Assembly (NCBI GenBank): GCA_033964015.1 | Contig: CM066920.1 | Span: 9,329,912-9,393,911, forward strand | Length of the DNA: 64,000 bases | From: Scolanthus callimorphus | Lineage: Eukaryota > Cnidaria > Anthozoa > Actiniaria > Edwardsiidae | Reading direction: 5' to 3' | Part shown: positions 1 through 11,225 of the stretch, in pieces | Layout of the letters: the number at the start of each line of letters is the position of its first letter | Position numbering within the stretch: position 1 is the stretch's first letter | Program-made: the position numbers and the translations under genes | The notes under the pieces: model-generated | The model's input: only the letters and a program-made list of their open reading frames with translations | Told to the model about the DNA's origin: nothing | Database searches by the model: none

Positions 1-818
1 CTATGGGCTCTGTCCATGGGCATGCCCACGTCTAATGAGAGCACAGCTTTCTATGACTTTATAGGCGCGCTTGATGTTGGGAGAAACACGAAACGGTGAA
101 ATATAGCATAGATTTGGACCAATCCGATCGCGCGTTATATCGTAGCTATATTTAACAATTAGTCACCTCAGGCTCCGTAAATATCGGCGAATAGAAGTTT
201 CTCGTAAAAAGTGCGCGCGCGATCCCCAATGCTTTCAGTGTATAGCAAAATATTCCGAACGTCTCGACCAATCAGCGCGCGAAATCGCTTGAGTAATTAT
301 ACTAATATAAAATGTCTTATATCTACAATAGGTGACATAAGGTGTTGGGAATGTCTAACTCAAAAAATGTCTGAAATGTATGCGCTTTTGTCTTGGATTG
401 CCTTTTCTTATACACTGAAGTCGCACACGTTTGGGAAAACAATATTGAATTGGGGGAAAGGATCCTCAGAATAAGGGTGTAGCGATCTTAGCAACATTTT
501 TTAGTCTGGCGATCCGTATCGACTGCACTTATAAAATTTTCATTCCTTTTCTCTTGACGCCGATTGTATAATCATTCAATTTAATTGTATACTTTTGTAA
601 AGTGAGTTTGAGACTGGACCTGGGTCTTTGTCTATGTCTACCGGTATGTGCTCATGACATCGCTGTCTGTCTCAAAAACTGTCTCTATAGCCTAAAACGA
701 GAATAGCCTGTGTACATCAGCTACTAACCTCCAAGAGGATCCTAGTAGCGGATGTACACAGGCTAAAAAGAGATTTCAAAGGAGAATTTTATTTTCATGT
801 TTTTCTCCACATCTTCAG
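1..818. other. Intron or spacer left of the visible ERC exons
   Basis: No exon recognised. It probably belongs to an intron of the ERC gene, whose upstream exons must lie left of the window. It holds a small hairpin at 704-766 (arms TAGCCTGTGTACATC and its complement) about 50 bases before the first visible ERC exon. An open frame at 211-474 has no recognisable content. Confidence 0.4.
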
Positions 819-1487
819 GCAAAACGCATTGCTTGCGACGATATCGGAGAAAGATGCGAACATCGCCCTGTTGGAGATGGGTCCTACTAAAAACAGCGAG
901 CAGGAGGTAGCCATTTTAAAACGAGAGAAGGACAAATTGGTGACGGAGCTCAAAGAACAGGTAGAACGTATTGCATTGCTCCAATGTAACACCATAGTTA
1001 GACCATGGTGAACGTTACACCATAGGAACTGATCGAATATGTATTTTTACCATCGAACGACGATACTGTAATCAAGAACGTACTCCATTCACCTTCTATT
1101 TGATTATTGTCATAACGTTATTTATTGTCAACGTTTAAGCGATAGCGGAGCTCAGCGCCCCAGGCGCAGCAGCAGAGCTCCAGAACAATCAACCCAAGTG
1201 TCACTCTGATGCCCCTACTCAACCGCTACCTAGGCGCTGTTCGCTTCTCACCAAGGAGCATGTCTTTCTTTACTCTCGCCGTCCGTAAAATGACACCGAT
1301 CTAACTCGTGGACGAGGCTGCCCTTTTAGGCAGTCTGTGTATTTATTTACGGTGCAGGTTTAAGCATATATTATTTTTCATTGCTATATTTTACTAGACG
1401 CAAAAGCGAATGACTCTTATAACAAACGGGGATGACAACAAAGAAGTACATCTGAGTATGGAACTGTCGCAGGCTCCCAAGGATAAG
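819..1487 (+). CDS. Erc: ELKS/ERC (CAST) family active-zone scaffold, two 3' exons, partial gene
   Basis: ERC/ELKS proteins are long coiled-coil scaffolds of the presynaptic active zone and cortical secretion sites that bind RIM, liprin-alpha and Rab6. Two exons are visible. Exon 819-960 follows the acceptor TCTTCAG and enters in phase 2. It encodes LLATISEKDANIALLE and then a stretch containing LKREKDKLV and LKEQ, which I recognise as the near-C-terminal coiled coil of ERC1/2. The donor is CAG|GTAGAA, leaving phase 0. Exon 1398-1487 follows TTTTACTAG and starts TQKRM, the counterpart of TQNRM in vertebrate ERC. It ends KDK before a GTATGG donor. Both junctions fall where I recall vertebrate ERC junctions. 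Most of the protein lies left of the window. The last exon was not found; vertebrate ERC ends in the RIM-binding tail GIWA. If the second donor is not used, the frame stops at 1550. Family call is strong; the 3' end is uncertain. Confidence 0.85.
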
Positions 1488-1596
1488 GTATGGATAACCA
1501 CGATACCATGGCCATCTGGATGTACTGCAGAACAAGCGCACCTTGGCTAAAAATAGCGATAAAAGACAGAGCTGGAATTTACTGCCACTCATCGCA

Positions 1597-2716
1597 TAGA
1601 GCGGATTTCAGATGACTGTCGTTACTTAATTGCGTTTGCGATTGGTTTGCTTTAGTTCTCATTGGCTGCTTATTTCTATCAACCAATCAAATTGTGAACT
1701 AATTACAAGCAAGGGATTACTAGCCAATCAAATTCGAGAGCAATTAGTGTTATGATACGTTTTTCGGGTAATTTTGATTGAATTGGGAATCCGTGAATCA
1801 AATATAAAAATTACAAAAACTGTACAATTTAGTCTAAACCAAAACAAATACGACTTTTTCTTAGATTTGACATGTTGACTTTTGTTCAATAACAGAGATT
1901 TCAATATTGAGTTTTACTTTCAAGAAATTTCCTATTTTCCAGTTTCACTCAACACCTGAGTTTCCTGGCAATTTAGAATGTGTAGATTCAGTTGCGTCCC
2001 CGACTTAAGGCGCAAGGTAAAAGTAAACATCTTAACTTTCAATTTTAATTGGAGTTATTCCAGAAAACTTTATTCTAAAATATCTCTGAAATTCTCTAAA
2101 GAACTATACTAAATTTCCTAGCCAAACTTTATATTCTGTTCTCTGTTATCTAATGAATCATTTCAGAGTTAAATAGAATTTCTTAAATACGATGTTTCAC
2201 AGAACTTTAATTTAAAATTATAAGACACGTAACCTAACTATCTGTGTAAACACAGCTGATTGTAAAAAACGTATAAATAGAGAACCTGAACTTGTAATCT
2301 TTAGGGTTAGACTTAGGGTTAGTAAGAGTTAGACATGGTCTAACCAAGGAGGTCTGACCAACAGGTCAGTCTGACTTTTAGTCAGCCAGTAATAGTCAGT
2401 AAAGTTGTGCAGTACCAATCTGTGCGTCTCTCTTACTTTCCTTGCTCAATTAAAGTAATATCCATAAGAGCATATTCCTATTCCGTCCCTTAGTCTAGGA
2501 CGAAGGTTTGTGAGCTTTTCCTCTTTCCCCCAAGAGGACAAAAAAAGGATCACAACAACTGTGTGACTACAAGTAATCCTGAATTGGTTCGGCTCCTGAT
2601 TGGCTGGGCTGGATACCATTTAACAGCAAGTTGTAATTACTCTTGTTTCTGATTGGCTAGTGATTACACAATTGCGTTTATATTACTTTCACGACGGTCA
2701 TCTGAAATCTGCTCTA
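1597..2716. mobile_element. Inverted-repeat element, family A (TAGAGCGGATTT ends), long copy
   Basis: The left end TAGAGCGGATTTCAGATGAC and the right end (complement of TAGAGCAGATTTCAGATGAC) bound about 1.1 kb. The sub-terminal parts contain many short AACCAATC/GATTGGCT words, as in the other copies (7373, 30047, 50072). No transposase frame is seen, so it is probably a non-autonomous DNA transposon. It contains a short telomere-like stretch at 2301-2320 (two TTAGGGTTAG-like units). Confidence 0.6.
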
Positions 2717-3119
2717 TTGTCCTCAAAATAGACAATTGTTCGGCACGTATTGTGATGTTGTCGGTCATAATGTTCAGTCACTTAGGGGTCGGTTTACTTT
2801 TTTTCAGTCACATTCTCGCCTATCCATTTTTCGCACTGTTGCACATAGCCTCGCTTCTGCCGAGACTTCCATCCTGCCTCGTTCCAAGTTTTTCAATGGA
2901 TCGACGCCATATTGTTTTCGGCCTGCCAGCCTCCCTTTCTCCATCAGATGCCCAGTCAGTGCAGTAGAACAATGGTGTTGTCTTGAAACTTCCAAAGAAA
3001 CTTCCATCATTTTCAGTGGCCAATGAAAATTAGAGCTTTGATCGGACTTGTATCAGATAAAGTAAACAAAAATATCTTGATATATTAGTTCTGATATATT
3101 CGTACGGACGTCATTCTTG
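2717..3119. other. Spacer without recognised gene
   Basis: Overlapping open frames exist on both strands (around 2650-3026), but none has splice signals or family motifs that I recognise. I see no gene here. Confidence 0.4.
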
Positions 3120-3351
3120 TGAGTTGGTCAAAGGCGCCTCTCTTCACTAGCCAATCAGAATCGAGAGAAATCACCACTTGCTCCTAAATGGCTTTTCTCT
3201 CAGCCAATCACAAGCCGAACCAATTACTAAGTAATTACGCAATTGTATTTACTAAAGAATTTGATTGGCTGAGAAAAACGAGTAGCCAATGAGAACGCAA
3301 AGCAATCACAATTACATAACAAAGGTTGACAGTCATGTAAAATCCGCTCTA
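3120..3351. mobile_element. Family A element, left-truncated copy
   Basis: The interior closely matches the copy at 30047-30303, and it ends in the complement of TAGAGCGGATTTTACATGAC. The left terminus is missing. It abuts the duplicated leader of the small coiled-coil gene. Confidence 0.6.
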
Positions 3352-3483
3352 TCGTAAGTGATCGCGTATTCCTTCAAGTGATAGATGCTGTTGCGTTGAT
3401 AGAAGACAGTTCTTCGCACGCTTATCGTAAGTGATCGCGTATTCCTTCAGGTCATAGATGCTGTAGCGTTGATAGAAGACAGT
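3351..3483 (+). repeat. Tandem duplication of about 60 bases, offset 73, in the leader of the 80-residue protein gene
   Basis: Copies at 3351-3410 and 3424-3483 both begin ATCGTAAGTGATCGCGTATT and both end GATAGAAGACAGT. The second copy runs directly into the start codon at 3484. Each copy contains GTAAGTG, a good donor-like word. Confidence 0.8.
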
Positions 3484-4758
3484 ATGGAGAAACTCCAACT
3501 CTACGGCGATGACTTACTGGATGTCGCCAAGAATCACTTCCCAGAAGTTATGCGCAAGCTCGACAAACCCAAGACGCGCGATTACGGCAAATACGAGAAT
3601 ATCATCAATGACGCCTCGCAAAAAGAGGTAAGATTTATTTGACTCTCAATTATTATCAAACTATTATTAGAAACGTATAAGGTACGAGAATATCATAATG
3701 ACCCCCTCGCAAAAAGAGGTAAGATTTATTTGACTCTCAATTATTATCAAACTATTATTAGAAACGTATAAGGTAGGTTAATTTGTGAAGCAGTCATGCG
3801 ACTGTAGTGAAACCAATCGTAAAGTGATTATATCAATTCTAAATAACACCTGTAGCTCTAATCCCTATCATTGTGAACTACATGCATTGCAGTCCATGTC
3901 ATGCCACACGAGGGATCTCTTGCAACTCGCAACGCAATGATGCCGAATTTAAAAAGATTGCCGGGTTGTCGCGGGATGTCACACACTCGCAACATTTTTT
4001 TGCAGCATGCAATACGCCCGCGATAAAATTATAAAGTACAGCGGCTTATTCGAGTACTGAAAAATATGAATTTTGTGCGCTGATTGGCTAATAAGAAGAA
4101 AACATTGCTTCGCGAGTTGCAAAGGTATGTCACGCTCGCAACGTTGCGAAAAAAAGAAGACGCGTAATATTCACTGCATTTCGCAGTTGTTGTTGCGGCA
4201 ACAAAATTGCGTTGCGAGTTGCAAAAAAAATTGCCTCGTGTGACATTTCCTTTAGAGATCTTAGATATCTCACATCTGCAAACCGCATTTATACACACAG
4301 TATTGATTTTGCGAAGCACACACACATTTTATATATTACGTTATGCGGCATTTTTAAAGCCCTCTTGACGCCTTCTTGTCTCGTTGGGTAACGATAGGTG
4401 CCAATATCAAGCCCGAACACCGGTTGTTATGATGCTGGTTAACTGATATTACCAAGTATCAGCTGTTAACTTGGTGATCTACATTATCTAGTATAATTAT
4501 TCTATACCCTTAGGGAACTTAAGCAAAAGGTGTTTTCGATCAGAGAGTCTGTAGAGTCTGCATCCAGAGTGTCTGGAGCGTTTACCCCTAAAAGTAGAAT
4601 GTCTACCCTGATTTTCTGATTAGTTTTCCTTGTTTACAAGTCTTTTTCTGTTTTGTCAGCGTCTTTCATTCCTGCAAACACTCGAAAAGGACATGCAGGA
4701 ATTACAAGACTACATCCACAAGTTGCTCGAGCTTATTGAAGACTACAGCGACCACTAA
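3484..4758 (+). CDS. Small acidic coiled-coil protein, 80 residues, two exons, family not recognised
   Basis: Exon 1 is 3484-3627 (48 codons from ATG, donor GAG|GTAAGA, phase 0). Exon 2 is 4660-4758 (acceptor TTTTGTCAG, 32 codons, stop TAA). The joined protein starts MEKLQLYGDDLLDV and ends in a heptad-like stretch, LQTLEKDMQELQDYI then HKLLELIEDYSDH, predicting a C-terminal alpha helix or coiled coil. There is no signal peptide or membrane segment. Clean splice sites in matching phase and coding-like composition support a real gene. I do not recognise the family; small central-element or tethering subunits have this size and shape, but nothing here proves such a role. It lies about 2 kb downstream of the ERC exons on the same strand. 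The gene is littered with tandem duplications of its own parts (leader, exon 1/intron junction, exon 2 end). Confidence 0.6.
3592..3773 (+). repeat. 91-base tandem duplication spanning an exon/intron junction
   Basis: Copy 1 (3592-3682) holds the last 36 bases of exon 1, its donor and the start of the intron. Copy 2 (3683-3773) repeats the same, with a few differences inside the exon part. The donor AAAGAG|GTAAGA is intact in both. Using the second donor would read through intron sequence and reach an early stop. Confidence 0.85.
3901..4246. mobile_element. Inverted-repeat element in the intron of the coiled-coil gene
   Basis: The arms are ATGCCACACGAGG...GCAACTCGCAACGCAAT at the left and its imperfect complement, ending CCTCGTGTGACAT, at the right, about 350 bases apart. 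It is MITE-like with no coding capacity. Confidence 0.6.
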
Positions 4759-4852
4759 CACCAGAAACACGTGCAGAGGGCGCATATAACACGTGCTCGA
4801 CACACGCCTATCCAAGCTCGACACATTACATTACACATTGCTGTAGCATACC

Positions 4853-4892
4853 CACAGGATACTCAAGTTCATTGAGGGCTACAGCGACCAAG
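4853..4892 (+). pseudogene. Diverged echo of the end of exon 2 of the coiled-coil gene
   Basis: These 40 bases (CACAGGATACTCAAGTTC, then CTACAGCGACCAAGA) resemble 4717-4756, the last codons of exon 2 (CACAAGTTGCTCGAGCTT, CTACAGCGACCAC), with several substitutions. It reads as a decayed duplicate, consistent with the other local duplications in this gene. Confidence 0.5.
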
Positions 4893-5098
4893 ACAGGAGA
4901 TGAAACGCCCCGTGAACTATGCTTGGGTGGGGCCCAGGAAGCATAATGAGAAATCTAAAGTTAGTATTGACGCAAAAAGCGCGTATCAGTTATACATGTG
5001 CCATCTTGCGTCAGGGCCGTGTTGGGGTATATAGGGTATATAACTACACTGGAGTCTAAAATGAAACCACGGGTCCACCCGTAACTTTAAAAAAAATT

Positions 5099-5481
5099 GT
5101 ACGGAGATGCTCCGCCCGGACTCTGGACCCCTTACCCTGAAAAAGGTATCCTTTAATATACTTATTGAGGAAAAGGCACCCCTTTCTTATATTTCTTGCA
5201 AAAATGCATGTGTTGCATGCAATTCTCGTTAAAAGCTCCAAAACGTAGGGCAATATTTAAACCCTTTCCTACACTGCAACAAAAAAGCGCTAATTTTTTT
5301 TCAACAGAATCTAGTTATTTTCAACCCTTTTATATAGTGAAGTTCGCAAAATCGCTACCCTTTTATATAGTGAAATTTGCAAAATCGCCTTTTATATAAT
5401 TTGAGCCTCAAAATCCTACCCCTTTCGGGCGGAGCATCCCCGTATAGTCGAAATGATGATTTCCCCCCCCCCCCCTCCCCC
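5099..5481. mobile_element. Inverted-repeat element with internal short repeats and a flanking poly-C tract
   Basis: The ends at 5099 (GTACGGAGATGCTCCGCCCG) and 5424-5444 (complement GGGGATGCTCCGCCCGAAAG) are inverted. Inside, units with CCCTTTTATATAGTGAA occur twice around 5326-5375. A C-run with one T interruption lies at 5461-5481. Confidence 0.55.
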
Positions 5482-6186
5482 CGGTAACACGTGCTATCAC
5501 GGAACATTTCCACCACGTCAATGAAGTATTGGGAAGAAGAACGGCTGGAATTGACATGGTTTCACAGCTTTGTCAGGTCCGAAGAGTCCAAACCGAGGTG
5601 TAATATTGCGCAGTCACGCAATCCTACCCATGACAAGGACTTTTGACCCCCACCGTTCAACCGGGATTTTATATTATATTGACTTCGCAAATAGATAACC
5701 TGATTTAGTAGAATAAAGCATTCTTGTCTCGGCTAAATTGCGTGACTCATGCAAACATGTTCAAAATAAAACTTTTATTAAGCCATGCAAAGCTTCGTTT
5801 TGGATCGTTTTCCTGTATCAATTTCGTTTTCCCCAATGCAGCAGGCTCTTTTGCACGATCTCGTACCCAAAGCACGGTATGTTCTATGCATGTGTCACTA
5901 AAAAGTGAGTCACTTTATTTGGCGACGCATGCGCAGAAAATACAGGGCTGTTGGGACATGATTGAGCTATTACAGGCTCGTAGCCAGCATGTGGCGAGCG
6001 AAGCACTCGCCCCGGTGAAAACTTGTGATATTGATAAACTAGCAGTTTAACTTCCTGCTTCATAATTGGAAGAAAATTGTATAACGATTTTTTTTTTCTG
6101 GAAATCTGGCTCACTCTGCCACGGTAACGATTTTTTTTCTGGCTACGGCGGCTACGGGCCTATATTATATCGATTTTCGCGCGTTG

Positions 6187-6310
6187 AAGGCCCATCACCA
6201 ACCGGGAGCCTTTGCGCCCCGTTTTCTTTTGTTTTCAAATTGATCCATTGTTTTTCGGGCGCTCTGATTGGCTAAGAGTCCGCAAAGGCTCTCGGTTGGA
6301 GATGGGCCTT
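6187..6310. repeat. Inverted repeat, hairpin element
   Basis: AAGGCCCATCACCAACCGGG and GAGCCTTTGCG at the left are mirrored by CGCAAAGGCTC and GGTTGGAGATGGGCCTT at the right. The loop is about 60 bases. Confidence 0.6.
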
Positions 6311-7372
6311 TAAAGGCTGCCACGAGCCCCTCGTTCTCATGAGTTAAAGAGTCTGTGTCAGCCGCTATTTTGACAGCATAGCAACATACCGAGTTTGAGA
6401 AAGCATCCATTTCCATCGGCTGATTTAGGGAATGCAGTGCGATATTTTCGGTTCAATTTGGTAAATGAAGAAGAAAACTTTGTTTGTAGTGGTTATTTCA
6501 AACTTTCTACACGTAATTCGTCTTCTAATGCCGAATGAAAACAATAACAAGGGAGTGGCTGACACAGTCTCTTTAAGGACAAAGAAAACCCTTATAGTGT
6601 AATGTGTCAGATTTGCCTAATGCCATGCTAAAAATAATAGAGAATTTTCGCAGTATTTTTTGTAAAAAGAGAAAAGGGCTTATTACTCACTCAACTGGAC
6701 CATGTACAAAGTACAAACCTACTTTTCTAGAACGATTACTCAGTCATTTGCAGAAAAAAAAACAGGCTGTGAATCTTTCGTACTAAAATTAAATAATAAT
6801 AATATAATGAATGACCGCGAAGTTATTACCATTAGAGATATTACGATTTTTGCATGAAAATTTCTAAAACAAAATGTGTGAGTATGGAATTTGGACCGAA
6901 AGCTAAAGTTTAAATTTAAGAGGCCGACTCACTCTGGCTGGATGCGGTGCTTCTCCACCATTTTCGAAACCCAAAAAGCTATATTTGTCAGTTTAGCGAA
7001 CAAAAAAAACGCAAGAAAAACTCGTAATCATTACAGCTAAAATCGTTGGATCGCGATCCAGGTTTTCAAAAACATCAAATTTTGTTTTTAGCTTTCACTT
7101 TGCAGTTTCACCGATAACGTCACGACAGAAAGCCAGGCGACTGCACTAGGCAGAACAGGGCAAGAATATGATTGGATCATAAGATTTGACTGACAGAACA
7201 GCAAAGTCATAACGAATCGATGTTTTGAAAGCGCGGTTCGCGATGCACGATTCTAGCTGCAAGTCAGAGTTTCTGATGCTATGAATGGTGTAAACAAAAA
7301 CAAAGCAATGCATTATTGGCAGGTGGAGTCGGCCCGTACCTAATACCATCAACTGCCTTTTGCATTCGAGTA

Positions 7373-7608
7373 TAGAGCGGATTTCACATGACTGTCAAGA
7401 CTTGTTGTGTAATTGCGATTGCTCATTTTTCTCAGCCAATCAAATTCTATAGTAAATACAATTGTGTAGTTACTTAGTAATTGGTTCGACTTGCAATTGG
7501 CTAAGAAAAAAGCCATTTAGGAGCAAGTCATGATTTCTGTCGATTCTGATTGGCTAGTGATTGCTCAATTGCAATTGTTTTCACGATAGTCATGCGAAAT
7601 CCGCTCTA
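7373..7608. mobile_element. Family A inverted-repeat element (MITE-like), 236 bases
   Basis: It starts TAGAGCGGATTTCACATGAC and ends in the near-complement. It is flanked by TA on the left (GAGTA|TAGAG). The interior matches 30047-30303 in reverse orientation in places. No coding capacity. Confidence 0.7.
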
Positions 7609-7754
7609 TCACAGATCACGAGACTCAACGTCACTGTGTGTACAAATACAAGCTGTTCGTTGCTAAGTAACGTTACAATTTTCATTCAGCAAAAGCAAAA
7701 TCCTATAAGCATTTTCTAATATATATTTTGTCGAATAGATTTAAATACAACACT

Positions 7755-7900
7755 AATACACCGAATCGATATATGATGGCAAATTTGAATAACAATTCTT
7801 GACTTACTAGCCTCGTGTTCACATGGAAACAAAGGCATTTTAGTAAGTCGAGAACAAAAGTTTTTCAAATTTGCCGTCATATTTCGATTCGGTGTATTAT
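7755..7900. mobile_element. Inverted-repeat element, 146 bases
   Basis: The arms TAATACACCGAATCGATATA and GATGGCAAATTTGAA are mirrored at 7861-7900. The arms are about 35 bases, separated by a loop of about 75 bases. Confidence 0.65.
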
Positions 7901-8626
7901 AAATATCAATGTTACTATATATTTTATATATTCTATGATTCATAAAGTTTTCAGAGGAAGGCATTTATAGAACAGTAGTGTACAGAAAAGATAATTGAAT
8001 TTGGAAATAAAGCGGAAATAATGAAAAACATGCTGTTTTTATTGCGCTTTATAGACATTCATGGGTAATAGGCCAAATCGGCTTATTGATGGTACTGATT
8101 ATCCTATCGGCCGTGGTCGAATGATATCCATTCTCGTACCCAGACCTCCCCAGGAATGAATGATATCGCGCTTCCCTCACGGCAACTATTTTTCGCGCAT
8201 GCGTAAAAATGACTACATCAATTCGGTGGCATTTGTCACCAAACCCCCGTTCCCCCCACCCGAATATTGGCCCCAGGACTTTGAAGCGAAAAATCCATTA
8301 TTAGCTAATAACTGGACAGTATAAGTGAACCGGTGACGCTTTGATTGAGTTTCTATGCGCAATTTTGCACAAATCAACTAAAAAATGGCTTTACTAGGGT
8401 GGTTCCTGTGGAACACAAAGTGTACTAGTTCCTCCGGCCCATTCCTACGACAAGAGCAGACAGTGTTTTCTACTTGACCTTGTAAGCTCTATTCATACTA
8501 ATTAGAACGTGCAGAACAGCACGAAAAAAGCCTCATTCAGGGGATTCCACAGTCGAGATCATTCAGCTTTTTCTTTTTCGAGCTCAATTTTAATCCCTAC
8601 GATATCTTCCAATTCTGCAAACCAGG

Positions 8627-8839
8627 ATGGCATTGCTTATTGTGCTGTATGGGATTGCTGGGTTGCTATTGGCTATAGTGTATCGCTCCCTGCTTTGCTG
8701 CCATGATAACAATAGGAGCAATGGGTATGCGATGGTGGAGCATGTGGAGAAATCTATAAACACTTTACACGAGGGCTTTGAAAACAGGAATAGCAAGCGA
8801 ACAAAGGAAACAGTGCAAGCGCGGAAGATGAGACAATGA
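8627..8839 (+). CDS. Possible small single-pass membrane protein, 70 residues
   Basis: The ATG sits in a good context (CCAGGATGG). The protein opens with a strong hydrophobic segment, residues 2-19 (LLIVLYGIAGLLLAIVY), then SLLCC, a possible palmitoylation site, and then a charged tail rich in K, R, E and N of about 45 residues ending RKMRQ. This topology fits a small integral membrane protein or a signal-anchored microprotein. I do not recognise a family. No introns are needed, but an upstream exon could exist. A chance ORF is the main alternative. Confidence 0.35.
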   Translation: MALLIVLYGIAGLLLAIVYRSLLCCHDNNRSNGYAMVEHVEKSINTLHEGFENRNSKRTKETVQARKMRQ

Positions 8840-9239
8840 ACATAGACTCAGAAGGTGAAGTCTACGTTTTGGGCTGAGGAAAGCGCTGAAGGATCAACGA
8901 CATGAAAGACGGTTCTTGTGATTTAAGGGGGCTCTGTGGGTTACATATTGAAGGTCCTTCCCCTTTGCGAGCCAGGTTGCCATAAACCGACTAGGAAGTG
9001 TATAGTACGGTTTGAAAGATGAAAGCTCCTCCCTTGTGAAAGTTTATGGTTTGAATCCTTCGTTTGATAAGGCCAAGGAAACCTAACTTGTGATCACTTG
9101 TTTCTGCTGTTGTTGTCTAGCAACCCACAGCTGTGCGTGTTTCAGCTGTATGTTCATTTTCATTGTGTTTAGTGTTCAAACGCATGTCAAAATCCACGCT
9201 CATTAAATCACAGAAATGTGGCAAAATGGACATCGTATA

Positions 9240-9337
9240 GTAGGACACTTTTTCGAGCTGTTACATCCAAAACCAGTTTCTAGACATCCTAAGGATTCTA
9301 AAAATGTATTTCGTTACTAGTTCCGGGGGATGCACGT
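9240..9337. mobile_element. Fragment of the long-TIR element seen at 53999-54709
   Basis: It shares GGACACTTTTTCG, CCAGTTTCTAGACATCCTAA and a GTTCCGGGGG word in the same order as the right arm at 54585-54680. Only one arm is present. Confidence 0.5.
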
Positions 9338-9416
9338 GGACCCCTCTCCTGACTATTGTAGATTACAATGTCGACTTTTCCTGGAGAGCTGGGGAAAAAC
9401 GACATTATAATAATCT

Positions 9417-9608
9417 TTTATTATATAAACACCAATGAAATACCAGGTGATCTCCGGCGCGAAAACTTGATATCTTTACACGTGAAAATATCATGTTATT
9501 TTCACATGTGAAAATATCACACTTGCCTTTGCTGAATGCTCGCCTTATACTGTAAGCTTAGCTCAAATAAATTTAAATTTGGTATTTCATTGATGTTTAT
9601 ATAATAAA
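9417..9608. mobile_element. Inverted-repeat element, 192 bases
   Basis: The left end reads TTTATTATATAAACACCAATG then AAATACCA, mirrored at the right by TGGTATTTCATTGATG then TTTATATAATAAA (about 27 bases). The interior contains repeated CACGTGAAAATATCA words. Confidence 0.7.
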
Positions 9609-9613
9609 CAGAA

Positions 9614-9725
9614 CATTACATGACCGCTTGGAGATACGAATTTTATCTTCTCGCTGCGCGCTCACTCGTGAGATAAATTTTCAACACTCGAAGATAAAAT
9701 TCGTATCTCCGCGCGGCCATGTAAT
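9614..9725. mobile_element. Inverted-repeat element, 112 bases
   Basis: ATTACATGACCGC...GGAGATACGAATTTTATCTTC is mirrored by GAAGATAAAATTCGTATCTCC...GGCCATGTAAT. It lies 5 bases from the previous element. Confidence 0.7.
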
Positions 9726-10363
9726 ATCCTCTATATAATTTGAAAAACATGTACACGATCAGACATTTGTAACGAGAAGTTCTGAAAATTGATTAAAATT
9801 GTTAACATCTCCGAGATATTGAAAAATGAAAACATTTCCCGGCAAGAGAGAGGTTTCCCTGCCATTTTGCCAGTCAGATGCTAAGAGTAAAGGCAGCGGC
9901 GGATCCAGGGGTGGTTCCATGGGTTCAATAGCACCACCCTTTTGAGACGAGAAAAAGAAAACTCACATCAATTCACCTTCAAATAAAAAATATTCAGAAG
10001 CATTGTGTGCCGTAGTTGACAAAAATAGAGTCGTGGTTACCCTGTGCTCAACCATTATGAACCCACTTTATACCAGGGATTTTTTTAAAGCGAAGTGATG
10101 CTTGTCCTTAGTGGCAGACAATTTGAGGAATTTGGCGACTTTGGTAGTTTTCAAAAATGGAACCACCCTTTGAAAAATCCTGGATCCGCCACTGAAAGGG
10201 GGTTAAAGAAACAGAGCCGTTGTGTGTCCGTTAATGGTCCATACCATTTGGCACGTCATCTTTTTACTAAACCATGTAGCAGTAATATAGTAAACTTATC
10301 TAATCGTCTTGGAAATGAATTTATGTATCAACAGTTATCAACGTTACTCATGAAGTACACTAA

Positions 10364-10694
10364 ATGCATTGCTATGCGACCTTAAAATTCAATTTGCGAT
10401 TGGCGATTTTTAGCCGTCAATCAAACCAAAACGCTGCGGATTCTGCAACTTCAGTGGGTGGACATTGATTCAACCAATGGTTTTAAGGTATCGTTTTGTA
10501 TTCAAGTTCAAATTTCAAGTTTAATATTGCGCCACATACAATTTATATAATTACATTTACAAATATACACTAAAGAAATATATATTCCTTGCCTCAAATG
10601 TTTAACTTTCTGGTTCAAGAAAATCGACATTACAATTTTCTTGCGTAAATCGGCAATCGCAACCAGTGAATTTTGAGGTCGCGTAGCAATGCAT
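10364..10694. mobile_element. Inverted-repeat element, about 330 bases
   Basis: ATGCATTGCTATGCGACCTT...AATTCAATTTGCGATTG at the left is mirrored by CAATCGC...GAATTTTGAGGTCGC then GTAGCAATGCAT at the right. No coding capacity. Confidence 0.65.
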
Positions 10695-11225
10695 ACGGTG
10701 GTAATCTAAAGCCGAGTTTCCATATATAGAGGAAATTACACGGTGGCGCGAAGATATTCTTATATATAATACGTGATGTGGGCGGGGTCAAGGTCAAACT
10801 GTTAGCCAAGCAGCCTGGAAAAACGGCTGCACCAAGGAACTTCTAAACCACGCCATTCTCTTTCATACTTGGGGAACTGTGTTATAGGATACATTTTATT
10901 CGAAAGGACAAAGTGGACGGAAGATCCAATTCAAGCGTTTTCGTAAGCGAGAAGATCGAGCTCTCAAAGGCGCCGTTTTAAGTCTTCCACAGAAACCAAA
11001 AAATGAACAATTTCTCGCAGCCGAAAGCAACAAATACGTCCAAACCTACGCGATTCTCTCACAAATAACACAGTAATGTTCAGGCAAAAGTCGTTTTTCC
11101 AAAAAGTTTAGAGTGAACAATAGATCCCATTCAAAGGTTTTGGCGCGTTGCACGAAGACCCGGCGCGCCATTTATAAATAAACAAACACTCAGTTCACAA
11201 ACAACAGTCCTTTGACAGCCTACTG

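Larger units (their letters stand above)
5482..8626. other. Repeat-rich spacer
   Basis: No gene was recognised. Contents include inverted repeats at 6187-6310 and 7755-7900, a family A element at 7373-7608, and a segment at about 6345-6480 whose reverse complement recurs at about 26065-26200. The open frames at 5724-6050 and 7716-7964 lie in or beside repeats and look non-coding. Confidence 0.45.

Noticed and set aside
2301..2320. Two TTAGGGTTAG-like units, telomere-like
   Set aside because: Too short for an interstitial telomere and located inside a transposon-like element.
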